Source: Spirochaetota bacterium
Lineage (GTDB): Bacteria > Spirochaetota > Spirochaetia > SZUA-6
Reading direction: 5' to 3'
Length of the DNA: 5,939 bases
Assembly: GCA_003641675.1 (NCBI GenBank)
Contig: QNBI01000141.1
Span: 1 to 5,939, forward strand
In this document: positions 1 to 5,795 of the stretch, piece by piece
How the letters are laid out: every line of letters starts with the position of its first letter
How positions within the stretch are numbered: position 1 is the stretch's first letter
Made by a program: the position numbers and the translations under genes
Notes under the pieces: model-generated
The model's input: only the letters and a program-made list of their open reading frames with translations
Databases searched by the model: none
What the model was told of the DNA's origin: nothing

Positions 1-106
1 CCGCCGCGGACGCGCCACTGTAACCGGGGACAAAGGCTAAAAAACCACTGGTTTCTTCGGGAAGGTTTAGCCAAGGAGGATGATCCGGGAGTCAGGAAAC
101 CTTGGA
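1..106 (+). promoter_or_regulatory. Cobalamin riboswitch aptamer, 3' portion (5' part outside window)
   Basis: This is the 3' two-thirds of a B12-sensing RNA aptamer. The conserved blocks appear in the family order: GCCACTGTAA at 14-23, CCACTGG at 45-51, GGGAAGG at 59-65, GGATGATCCGGGAG at 78-91 and GTCAGGAAACC at 91-101. Expected stems can be drawn: CCGG 24-27 with CCGG 85-88, GGCTAAA 35-41 with TTTAGCC 66-72, and AAACC 42-46 with GGTTT 50-54. The 5' blocks of the family (the AGGGAA and GGTG..AAxTCC regions) would lie before base 1. A small CGC/GCG stem at 5-14 seems to be inserted before the GCCACTG block. In this family, ligand binding switches off downstream B12 uptake genes, which fits the btuFCD operon that follows. 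The aptamer's 3' boundary is approximate. Confidence 0.93.
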
Positions 107-120
107 GCGTTAGTGCAAGA

Positions 121-166
121 CTGTCGAACAGGCAGGACCTGTACGCGAAGTTTTTACAGGGAGGTC
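121..166 (+). promoter_or_regulatory. Riboswitch expression platform with competing hairpins over the btuF RBS
   Basis: Two mutually exclusive pairings share the element at 138-142. One is ACAGG 128-132 with CCTGT 138-142 (5-nt loop). The other is CCTGTA 138-143 with TACAGG 155-160 (11-nt loop), which reaches into the Shine-Dalgarno sequence GGGAGG at 159-164. A further alternative, GACCT 136-140 with AGGTC 162-166, would cover the rest of the Shine-Dalgarno. No T-run follows any of these stems, so I infer translational control (RBS sequestration) rather than termination. Which fold corresponds to the B12-bound state is not decided by the sequence. Confidence 0.6.
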
Positions 167-169
167 AAT

Positions 170-1180
170 ATGACTCATCAATTCAAATCAATAAAATGGT
201 TTATTGTTTCTATTACGGTGGTTTTGTTTACCGTATTTTCACCTAGTGCTTTTTCTCAGGGAGAGTATGAAAAAAGCGGTTTTAAGACTCTAAACACCCA
301 GGCAGACTTAAATAAAAAAGGTGCTATTAGAGTTACGGACGATTTAAATAATACGGTTAAGATATCGTCGAAACCTCAGAGAATAGTATCTGTTACACTA
401 ATGACAGACGAAATCTTGCTTTCACTTGTTGACAAATCCAGATTAATTGCCGTTACCACTCTTTCTGCAGACCCTGAAATATCTAATGTTGCCGCAGAAG
501 TTATCGATATTCCTAATAAGCTAACTTTAAATGTGGAAACAATTATATCTTTAAATCCCGACCTTGTATTTCTTGCAAACTGGAGCGATGCGGGAAAGGT
601 TAAACAGCTTAAAGAAGCCGGATTAAAGGTGCTGCAGTTTAAATCGCACACAAATGTATCCGAAATAGAAGCTATGATTTTAACAATAGCAAGAGCGGTA
701 GGAGAAACAAAAAAAGGTGAAAATATAGTAGACTGGATGAACGGAAAGCTGGATGTCATTGAAGAGAAATTATCTTCCGAACCTCAAAAAGAGAAATTAA
801 CAGTAATGGATTACGGCACATGGGGGTCTTCGTTCGGAAAAGGTTCCTCCTGGGATGAAATTATAAAACTTGCCGGTTTAAAAAATGCAGTTGCAGATTT
901 TAAATCGGATCAATGGGGAAATGTTCCGATTTCCAAGGAAAAACTGGTAGAACTAAATCCTGATATATTAATTCTACCAGGATGGGTCTGGGGAGATCCG
1001 ACAGGAGCAGATAAGTTCTATAAAAATATCGTATCGGATCCCGCGCTTAAAAATTTAAAGGCGGTAAAAAATAACAGGGTTTTTAGAATACCGGAAGCTC
1101 ATAAAAGTTCAACTTCACAATATATTGTCTACGCAGTGCAGGACCTTGCAAAACTTGCATACCCTGATATTTTTAAATAG
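170..1180 (+). CDS. btuF: Vitamin B12 ABC transporter periplasmic binding protein (BtuF-like)
   Basis: This 336-aa solute-binding protein (PF01497, FecB/BtuF type) captures corrinoid in the periplasm and delivers it to the BtuC/BtuD importer. I chose the ATG at 170 because GGGAGGT (159-165) sits just upstream and it begins a classical signal peptide: basic start, hydrophobic stretch about residues 10-24, likely cleavage after Ala27-Phe28-Ser29. There is no lipobox Cys. The mature protein shows the class III layout: an N-terminal lobe starting near PQRIVSVT (69-76), a TDE motif (79-81) and LNPDLVF (128-134), then a C-terminal lobe from about 208 with SSWDEIIKLAG (226-236) and LNPDILILPGW (262-272). 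Glu81 and Glu230 are placed like the glutamates that dock to the permease in this family. The cobalamin assignment rests mainly on the riboswitch in front; haem or siderophore binding would look similar by sequence. Confidence 0.9.
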   Translation: MTHQFKSIKWFIVSITVVLFTVFSPSAFSQGEYEKSGFKTLNTQADLNKKGAIRVTDDLNNTVKISSKPQRIVSVTLMTDEILLSLVDKSRLIAVTTLSADPEISNVAAEVIDIPNKLTLNVETIISLNPDLVFLANWSDAGKVKQLKEAGLKVLQFKSHTNVSEIEAMILTIARAVGETKKGENIVDWMNGKLDVIEEKLSSEPQKEKLTVMDYGTWGSSFGKGSSWDEIIKLAGLKNAVADFKSDQWGNVPISKEKLVELNPDILILPGWVWGDPTGADKFYKNIVSDPALKNLKAVKNNRVFRIPEAHKSSTSQYIVYAVQDLAKLAYPDIFK

Positions 1181-1183
1181 TCT

Positions 1184-2227
1184 TTGAAAAAGCATGCTTT
1201 CAGCAATACAGTCATAGGATTAGCTATAGCTCTTGCAGTAGTGTTTATATCTGCAGTGGCAATCGGAGCTGTTAGAATATCGCCCGGTGCAATAATAAAA
1301 ATACTTCTGCATTCGGCCGGTATTTTGGTCCGGAATATGCCGGCTGAGAAGTATACGGCTATCGTGATGTTTGTACGGATGCCGCGTGTTGTAGCTGCCA
1401 TGCTTGTAGGTGCATCTCTTGCAACAGCCGGCGCTGCGACTCAAGGGTTATTCAGAAATCCTATGGCCAGTCCTGATATTCTGGGTATATCAGCAGGGGG
1501 AAGCCTGGGAGCAGTTATAGCAATACATACGGGGCTTATGCTTGTAAATGTGAATTTATTTCCTTTAGCTACCATAGCAGGTTCCCTTATCGCCTCTTTC
1601 AGTATATATGCGATTGCCAGTTATAGAGGTGTAACTTCGCTTCTATTTGTAGTTATTGCCGGTATGGCAATATCTTCTTTTCTAAACGGACTCATTTCTG
1701 CAGTCCTGTTGTTTTCCAAAGAATATGAAATTAGCCAGTTTATTTTCTGGACAATGGGAGGGCTCGACGGGAGAAGGTGGGACCAGATCCTTCTTATTCT
1801 GCCCTTCCTTCTCCCTGCGTTGGGTGGGCTTTTCTTTTTTTCCAGAGAGCTCAATATTTTAATGCTTGGGGAAGAAAATGCCCTGTCCACCGGCATAAAT
1901 GTTGAACTTGTAAAAAAGAGCGTATTATCCCTTGCAGGCATTGTTACGGGATTGTCCGTAGCAATCAGCGGGACAATAGGGTTTGTAGGGCTGCTTATTC
2001 CGCATTTTTTTAGGCTTTTATTCGGCAGTGATTACAGGAAATTAATGCCCCTATCCGCCCTTGGCGGTGCTGTTTTTTTAGTTCTCTGTGACCTCCTTGG
2101 ACGGAGTATAATTCCTCCTTTTGAAATTCGGGTGGGTATTATAACCTCTGTAATCGGTGCTCCGTATCTAATATTTCTTATTATAAGGTATCAGAGGCTT
2201 GGAATTGAAAACGCGGCAAATATATGA
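1184..2227 (+). CDS. btuC: Vitamin B12 ABC transporter permease (BtuC-like, FecCD family)
   Basis: This 347-aa inner-membrane permease (PF01032) forms the homodimeric channel for corrinoid import. It is strongly hydrophobic, consistent with about ten membrane helices. Family motifs are clear: RMPRVVAAMLVGASLA (65-80), GAATQGLFRNPMASPDILG (83-101), the cytoplasmic coupling loop near LGEENALSTGI (228-238), and GTIGFVGLLIPHFFRLLFG (263-281) followed by LMPLSALGGA (287-296) and CDLLGR (302-307). The start is TTG at 1184, 3 nt after the btuF stop, with no convincing Shine-Dalgarno. Nothing upstream is available without entering btuF, and the frame gives a normal FecCD N-terminus, so translation is probably coupled to btuF. 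The stop overlaps the btuD start (ATGA, 2224-2227). Confidence 0.92.
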   Translation: MKKHAFSNTVIGLAIALAVVFISAVAIGAVRISPGAIIKILLHSAGILVRNMPAEKYTAIVMFVRMPRVVAAMLVGASLATAGAATQGLFRNPMASPDILGISAGGSLGAVIAIHTGLMLVNVNLFPLATIAGSLIASFSIYAIASYRGVTSLLFVVIAGMAISSFLNGLISAVLLFSKEYEISQFIFWTMGGLDGRRWDQILLILPFLLPALGGLFFFSRELNILMLGEENALSTGINVELVKKSVLSLAGIVTGLSVAISGTIGFVGLLIPHFFRLLFGSDYRKLMPLSALGGAVFLVLCDLLGRSIIPPFEIRVGIITSVIGAPYLIFLIIRYQRLGIENAANI

Positions 2228-3474
2228 CAGATAAAAAAATAAAGCATAAACTCTTGCTGAAAGACATAAGCTACTCTGTAGGCTCTAAAAAAATACTGCA
2301 CTCTATTTCCATAGAGCAGGATGAAGGTGAATTAATCGGACTAATCGGGCCGAACGGTTCCGGGAAAACAACTCTTCTTAAGGTAATGTCTGGTATTATA
2401 AAACCCTCGTACGGCTCTGCTTATATAAATGGTGCAGAAGTGCGTGAAATGAAGGATAAAAAAAGGGCGCAGCTTATAGGTTATATGCCCCAGGACAATA
2501 ACTATAACTTTCATCTAAATATACTGGATGTTGTTCTGTTCGGCAGATATCCTTATATAGGGCGAATGGAAAAGTACGGAAGAAATGATCTGTCTATAGC
2601 AGAGAGGATGCTTGAATACGTGGGGTTTAAAGATTACAAAAACAGGTACTTCGATACACTTTCGGGAGGTGAAAAGCAGCTTGTAGTTTTTGCAAAAGTG
2701 CTGGCCCAGGAAACTAAATATCTTTTCCTCGATGAACCAACTTCTAACCTTGACATTAAACATCAGTATAAACTGTTTTCTATGGCTTATGAACTGTCAA
2801 AGGAGGGCAAAATTGTAATTACTGCTGTTCATAATTTAAACGTAGCTTCACAGCATTGCGATAAGCTTATTTTGCTGAAAAGTGGAAGTATCGTGAAAGA
2901 GGGCAGCATTGGAGCTGTACTTACCCCAGAAATTATCAGTAGTGTGTATGATGTTAAGGCGGCTGTTAGTGTTAATGCTTCAACCGGCGCAAGGTTAGTG
3001 AGTGTAATGCCATCACCGGTTAAAAAACTTGGAATAACTATCCATATAATAGGAGGAGCAGGAAGCGGAGTAAATTTAACAAGAGAACTTTTAAGGCTGG
3101 GAGTAAATGTGACAGGCGGTATTACTCACAGCTACGATTCGGACTTTCTCCTGTGGAATTCCGCAGGTGTAAAATGCTTAAGCGTTGCACCTTTTTCCCA
3201 GATAGAGGATGAAGATATTAATAGGGCAAAGAATTTTGTACGAAAGGCGGATTTGACAGTATTGTGTCCATTTCCTATAGGTAAAGGAAACTTTAGAAAT
3301 TTGCTTTTAGCTATGGAAGCAAAAAAACTAATTATATTGGAAGATTCTAAAGAGAATAAATCAAGAGTTTTCTTCTACAGAGATGCAGAAAGTATTTACA
3401 ACAAGCTCTTATCCACTGCAGAAGTTATGAATCTTGAGAGCTTTTTAGAATCGATTAATCGGGGAATGGTTTAG
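2224..3474 (+). CDS. btuD: Vitamin B12 ABC transporter ATPase (BtuD-like) with extra C-terminal domain
   Basis: Residues about 8-250 are a complete importer-type ABC ATPase that powers BtuC: Walker A GPNGSGKT (42-49), Q-loop Gln90, signature LSGGE (146-150), Walker B YLFLDEP (166-172) with catalytic Glu171, D-loop SNLD (174-177) and switch His203 in AVHNLN. All catalytic residues are intact. Typical BtuD/FhuC-type ATPases end near 250-260 aa. This frame continues unbroken to 416 aa, with an additional alpha/beta domain from about residue 270 (described separately). The start overlaps the btuC stop as ATGA and lacks a strong Shine-Dalgarno, so translational coupling is likely. The stop at 3472-3474 overlaps the convergent ilvN stop. 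The ATPase assignment is secure; cobalamin as substrate follows from the riboswitch and btuFC. Confidence 0.9.
   Translation: MTDKKIKHKLLLKDISYSVGSKKILHSISIEQDEGELIGLIGPNGSGKTTLLKVMSGIIKPSYGSAYINGAEVREMKDKKRAQLIGYMPQDNNYNFHLNILDVVLFGRYPYIGRMEKYGRNDLSIAERMLEYVGFKDYKNRYFDTLSGGEKQLVVFAKVLAQETKYLFLDEPTSNLDIKHQYKLFSMAYELSKEGKIVITAVHNLNVASQHCDKLILLKSGSIVKEGSIGAVLTPEIISSVYDVKAAVSVNASTGARLVSVMPSPVKKLGITIHIIGGAGSGVNLTRELLRLGVNVTGGITHSYDSDFLLWNSAGVKCLSVAPFSQIEDEDINRAKNFVRKADLTVLCPFPIGKGNFRNLLLAMEAKKLIILEDSKENKSRVFFYRDAESIYNKLLSTAEVMNLESFLESINRGMV
3031..3471 (+). other. C-terminal Rossmann-like domain of BtuD, function unknown
   Basis: These are residues 270-416 of the ATPase gene, joined by a linker at about 250-269. 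The domain opens with a beta strand and glycine-rich loop, ITIHIIGGAGSG (271-282). It continues with GVNVTGGITHSYDSD (293-307), VAPFSQIEDEDINRAK (321-336), ADLTVLCPFPIGKGNFRNL (342-360), the strand KLIILEDS (368-375) and VFFYRDAESIYNKLL (382-396). The alternating strand/helix pattern and phosphate-loop-like glycines suggest nucleotide or phosphate binding, perhaps resembling SLOG/LOG-type Rossmann folds; that is inference from pattern only. I recall similar unnamed extensions on some B12-type ATPases of anaerobes, but cannot confirm it here. It does not resemble CbiZ, the amidohydrolase known from some B12 salvage loci. Confidence 0.7.
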
Positions 3475-3962
3475 GTAATAGAACCAGCTTCGCCGCGCTC
3501 AAGAGCTATTTTACCTGTTCTTATGGATTCAAGAATTTTGTAGTTTCTAAATAAGTTAAAGGCATTGTCTATATGCATGGAATTGCCTGTGATTTCAAGA
3601 ATCCATGTGCCGTCGGTGGAGTCTATAATTCTAGCCTGAACGGCGGTGATAATTTGCAGTATTTCTCCACGCTGTATATCATTGACCTTTAGCTTTATTA
3701 AAGCATGCTCTCTTTCTACTGTGAGGTCATGTTTAATATCTCTCACCTTTAGAACATGGATTTGTTTCTGAAGCTGTTTCCTGACCTGTTCAAGAACATT
3801 ATCATCTCCCTTTACTACTATTGTAAATCTGCTTTTACCGGCCACTTCGGTGTGTCCTACTGTTAAGGATTCAATATTAAACCCTCTGCGCGAAAAGAGG
3901 CCCGATATTCTTGTCATAACACCCGGTGTATCATCGCAAAGTATAGATATAGTATGTTTCAT
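3471..3962 (-). CDS. ilvN: Acetohydroxyacid synthase small (regulatory) subunit
   Basis: This 163-aa regulatory subunit, the same length as E. coli IlvH, activates the IlvB catalytic subunit and confers feedback inhibition by valine in the cytoplasm. Residues 3-77 are an ACT domain with the hallmark run PGVMTRISGLFSRRGFNIES (13-32), followed by the second small-subunit domain (about 82-158) beginning VEREHALIKLKV. Of the IlvH positions tied to valine sensitivity, Gly14 and Asn29 are kept, but Asn11 is Asp here. The ATG at 3962 follows the ilvB stop after 11 nt, with GGGAG (3974-3970) touching that stop, so the two genes are one transcript. The stop overlaps the convergent btuD stop by 4 bp. 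Naming it ilvN or ilvH is a matter of convention. Confidence 0.95.
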   Translation of the reverse strand: MKHTISILCDDTPGVMTRISGLFSRRGFNIESLTVGHTEVAGKSRFTIVVKGDDNVLEQVRKQLQKQIHVLKVRDIKHDLTVEREHALIKLKVNDIQRGEILQIITAVQARIIDSTDGTWILEITGNSMHIDNAFNLFRNYKILESIRTGKIALERGEAGSIT

Positions 3963-3973
3963 TGCTATTCTCC

Positions 3974-5635
3974 CTATTCAACATATTCCAGAAGAGATTT
4001 ACCGACAACCATGGGATATGCGTTCGGTTTTTCTTCCAGAATGAAATCGATTACTGTAGGGCGATTGTTACTTAAGCCCTCCAGTACTGCAGGTTCTATG
4101 TCAGAATCCTTTGTTACCCGTATCCCCCTTGCTCCAAGGCTCTCTGCCAATTTGGCATAGTCGACAATCTTTTCAAGATCACAGGACTGGTATCTTTTGC
4201 CGTAAAGAACGTCCTGAAGCTGATGAATCATTCCAAGACAGTAGTCGTTCATGATAAGTATAAGTACAGGGATATTGTACTGAACAGCCGTTGTAATCTG
4301 CTGACAGGTCATTAAAAAAGAACCATCACCTGCAATATCAACAACAGACTTTTCCCCGACGGCAACCTTTGCTCCGATAGCGGCTGGAACGCTAAATCCC
4401 ATTGTTCCCAACCCGCCGGATGTGAGAAATGTGCGGCCCATGTCAACGGGAAAATAATGCGCAGCGAACATCTGATGTTTCCCTACATCAGTAACAAGAA
4501 CAGGATTTTTGGCTTTTTCTTTAAGTATTCTTAGTATATTCTGTATGGTTACACCTTCGGTTTTAAAGGGAAGAGGATGTTCGGCATCCACTTTCCGAAG
4601 AGAGTCTATCCATTTATCGTGCTTTAACTCAGGCAGCAATTTCATAATCTGAGCCAAAACCTTTTTCGCATCACCAACAATCGGAAGGAAAGCCGGAACA
4701 TTTTTACTTATTTCGGCAGGGTCAATATCTATATGTATAATTTTAGCCTGTTTTGCAAATGTGTTTAGAGGTCCTGTTGATCTGTCGCCGAAACGAACTC
4801 CTGCCGCAATAATAACATCTGCTCTGTTAACGGCAGTATTTGCAGCAATCCTTCCATGGTAGCCAAGCATGCCGAAATATAAAGGATGATTGTTTGGAAT
4901 TGATGATTTGCCCATTAATGTATGTACCACAGGGATAGATGCTTTTTCTGTTAGCTCAAGGATTACCTCCGAAGCATCGGCATTCACAATTCCTCCTCCT
5001 GCAATTATAAGGGGGTTTTTGGAATTTTTAATTAGCTGTACTGCCCGTTTTATCTGCCCGGGATGACCTGTTACTGTAGGTTTGTAGCCTTCCAACTGTA
5101 TTTTCCTGCCTTCCCGAAGGTTAAAAAATTCCTGCTGGACATCTTTAGGAATATCTATTAGTACAGGTCCTTTCCTGCCCGTAGATGCGAGATGAAATGC
5201 TTCCTTTACAATAGTAGGGATGTCGCTGGCATTTTCAACAAGGTAGTTGTGTTTTGTAATCGGTATTGTAATACCTGTTGTATCTACTTCCTGAAATGCG
5301 TCATTTCCTATCATAGATCGTGACACCTGGCCTGTTATTGCAACAACGGGGGATGAATCCATATATGCAGTTGCAATACCTGTAACTAAGTTTGTTGCAC
5401 CGGGACCACTTGTTGCCATGCATACCCCCACCTTGCCGCTGGCTCTTGCATACCCGTCTGCCATGTGGGCGGCTCCCTGTTCATGCCGGGCAAGGATATG
5501 CTTAATCGGTGAACGGGCAAGTTCATCGTATATGGGCAGTGTGGCTCCTCCTGGGTATCCGAAGATATATTCAACACCTTCGGATTCAAGGGCTTTGATA
5601 AGGGCTTTTGCTCCTGTGGTTTGTCCTTTTTTCAT
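3974..5635 (-). CDS. ilvB: Acetohydroxyacid synthase large (catalytic) subunit
   Basis: This ThDP- and FAD-dependent enzyme condenses two pyruvates to 2-acetolactate, or pyruvate with 2-ketobutyrate, the first common step of Val/Leu/Ile synthesis. It has 553 aa, normal length, in three domains: ThDP-PYR (about 5-170) with YPGGA (27-31) and catalytic Glu52 in RHEQGAAHMADGYARA; the central FAD domain (about 190-330); and ThDP-PP (about 365-535) with GDGS (436-439). Conserved Lys164, His260, Asp284 and Arg285 are present. Unusual residues, by alignment to Arabidopsis numbering: Ser105 at Pro197, Tyr259 at Met351, Asp464 at the Mg ligand Asn565, and Leu473 at Trp574. I see no frame break and read it as functional. 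The start is ATG 5635 with AAGGAG 5 nt upstream. The AHAS call is favoured over catabolic ALS by the adjacent ilvN and the attenuator. Confidence 0.96.
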   Translation of the reverse strand: MKKGQTTGAKALIKALESEGVEYIFGYPGGATLPIYDELARSPIKHILARHEQGAAHMADGYARASGKVGVCMATSGPGATNLVTGIATAYMDSSPVVAITGQVSRSMIGNDAFQEVDTTGITIPITKHNYLVENASDIPTIVKEAFHLASTGRKGPVLIDIPKDVQQEFFNLREGRKIQLEGYKPTVTGHPGQIKRAVQLIKNSKNPLIIAGGGIVNADASEVILELTEKASIPVVHTLMGKSSIPNNHPLYFGMLGYHGRIAANTAVNRADVIIAAGVRFGDRSTGPLNTFAKQAKIIHIDIDPAEISKNVPAFLPIVGDAKKVLAQIMKLLPELKHDKWIDSLRKVDAEHPLPFKTEGVTIQNILRILKEKAKNPVLVTDVGKHQMFAAHYFPVDMGRTFLTSGGLGTMGFSVPAAIGAKVAVGEKSVVDIAGDGSFLMTCQQITTAVQYNIPVLILIMNDYCLGMIHQLQDVLYGKRYQSCDLEKIVDYAKLAESLGARGIRVTKDSDIEPAVLEGLSNNRPTVIDFILEEKPNAYPMVVGKSLLEYVE

Positions 5636-5640
5636 ATGGT

Positions 5641-5646
5641 CTCCTT
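5641..5646 (-). promoter_or_regulatory. Shine-Dalgarno of ilvB
   Basis: AAGGAG on the minus strand, 5 nt before the ATG at 5635. It is the best ribosome binding site in the window and fixes the ilvB start. Confidence 0.85.
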
Positions 5647-5672
5647 AAAAAACCTAATTAAAATTAAATTGA

Positions 5673-5687
5673 GCGGTTTAAAACCGC
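5673..5687. repeat. 15-bp inverted repeat between attenuator and ilvB
   Basis: GCGGTTT-A-AAACCGC on the plus strand is a perfect 7-bp inverted repeat around one base. As RNA it would give a 6-bp stem with a 3-nt loop. No T-run directly follows on the minus strand, so it is not a second intrinsic terminator. It could be an operator-like palindrome or a 5' stabilising hairpin in the read-through transcript; nothing in the sequence decides this. Confidence 0.5.
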
Positions 5688-5717
5688 CTGCTTAAACAGT
5701 ACAAAAAGTACAGGCAT

Positions 5718-5758
5718 AAAAAAAGCCTGCTGTTAAAGGGTTTCTAAAACAGCAGGCT
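5718..5758 (-). terminator. Attenuator terminator (3:4 hairpin) upstream of ilvB
   Basis: An 11-bp perfect stem, AGCCTGCTGTT (5758-5748) with AACAGCAGGCT (5734-5724), closes a 13-nt loop. The stem is GC-rich at its base and runs straight into a T7 tract (5724-5718) on the minus strand. This is a textbook Rho-independent terminator. It lies after the leader peptide and 83 nt before the ilvB start, so it would stop transcription before ilvBN unless its 5' arm is captured by the antiterminator. Confidence 0.93.
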
Positions 5759-5795
5759 CCTGTTATTTTGCTCAATTTTTATTATGAGCTGCTGT
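5749..5795 (-). promoter_or_regulatory. Antiterminator (2:3 pairing) of the ilv attenuator
   Basis: ACAGCAGCTC (5795-5786, the end of the leader coding sequence) can pair with GAGCCTGCTGT (5759-5749, the terminator's 5' arm). This gives 10 bp with one bulged C, extendable by two G-U pairs. Forming it removes the 5' arm from the terminator. A competing 5-bp stem, GCTCA (5789-5785) with TGAGC (5774-5770), lies between and encloses the leader stop codon. Confidence 0.75.

Noticed and set aside
80..169. In-frame ATG at 80 that would lengthen btuF by 30 residues
   Set aside because: That ATG lies inside the conserved GGATGATCCGG block of the riboswitch, the added residues are not a signal peptide, and the ATG at 170 has a good Shine-Dalgarno and starts a clear signal sequence.
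1129..1401. Antisense open frame across the btuF/btuC junction
   Set aside because: It mirrors the btuC coding frame, has no family features and no ribosome site; treated as a shadow of the real gene.
3452..3461. 10-bp palindrome CGATTAATCG in the 3' end of btuD
   Set aside because: It is short, AT-rich, within coding sequence and without a T-run on either strand; likely chance.
3031..3471. CbiZ (adenosylcobinamide amidohydrolase) fusion to BtuD
   Set aside because: CbiZ is a known partner in B12 salvage loci, but the glycine-rich N-terminal loop and the motifs here do not look like CbiZ, and the domain is shorter than CbiZ.
3475..3520. Terminator for btuFCD just past its stop (GCTCAAGAGC)
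   Set aside because: The stem is only 3-4 bp and is followed by just four T; too weak to call, and it lies within ilvN coding sequence.
5418..5648. Plus-strand open frame opposite the start of ilvB
   Set aside because: It is the complement of highly conserved IlvB coding sequence and runs into the ilvB leader; no independent support.
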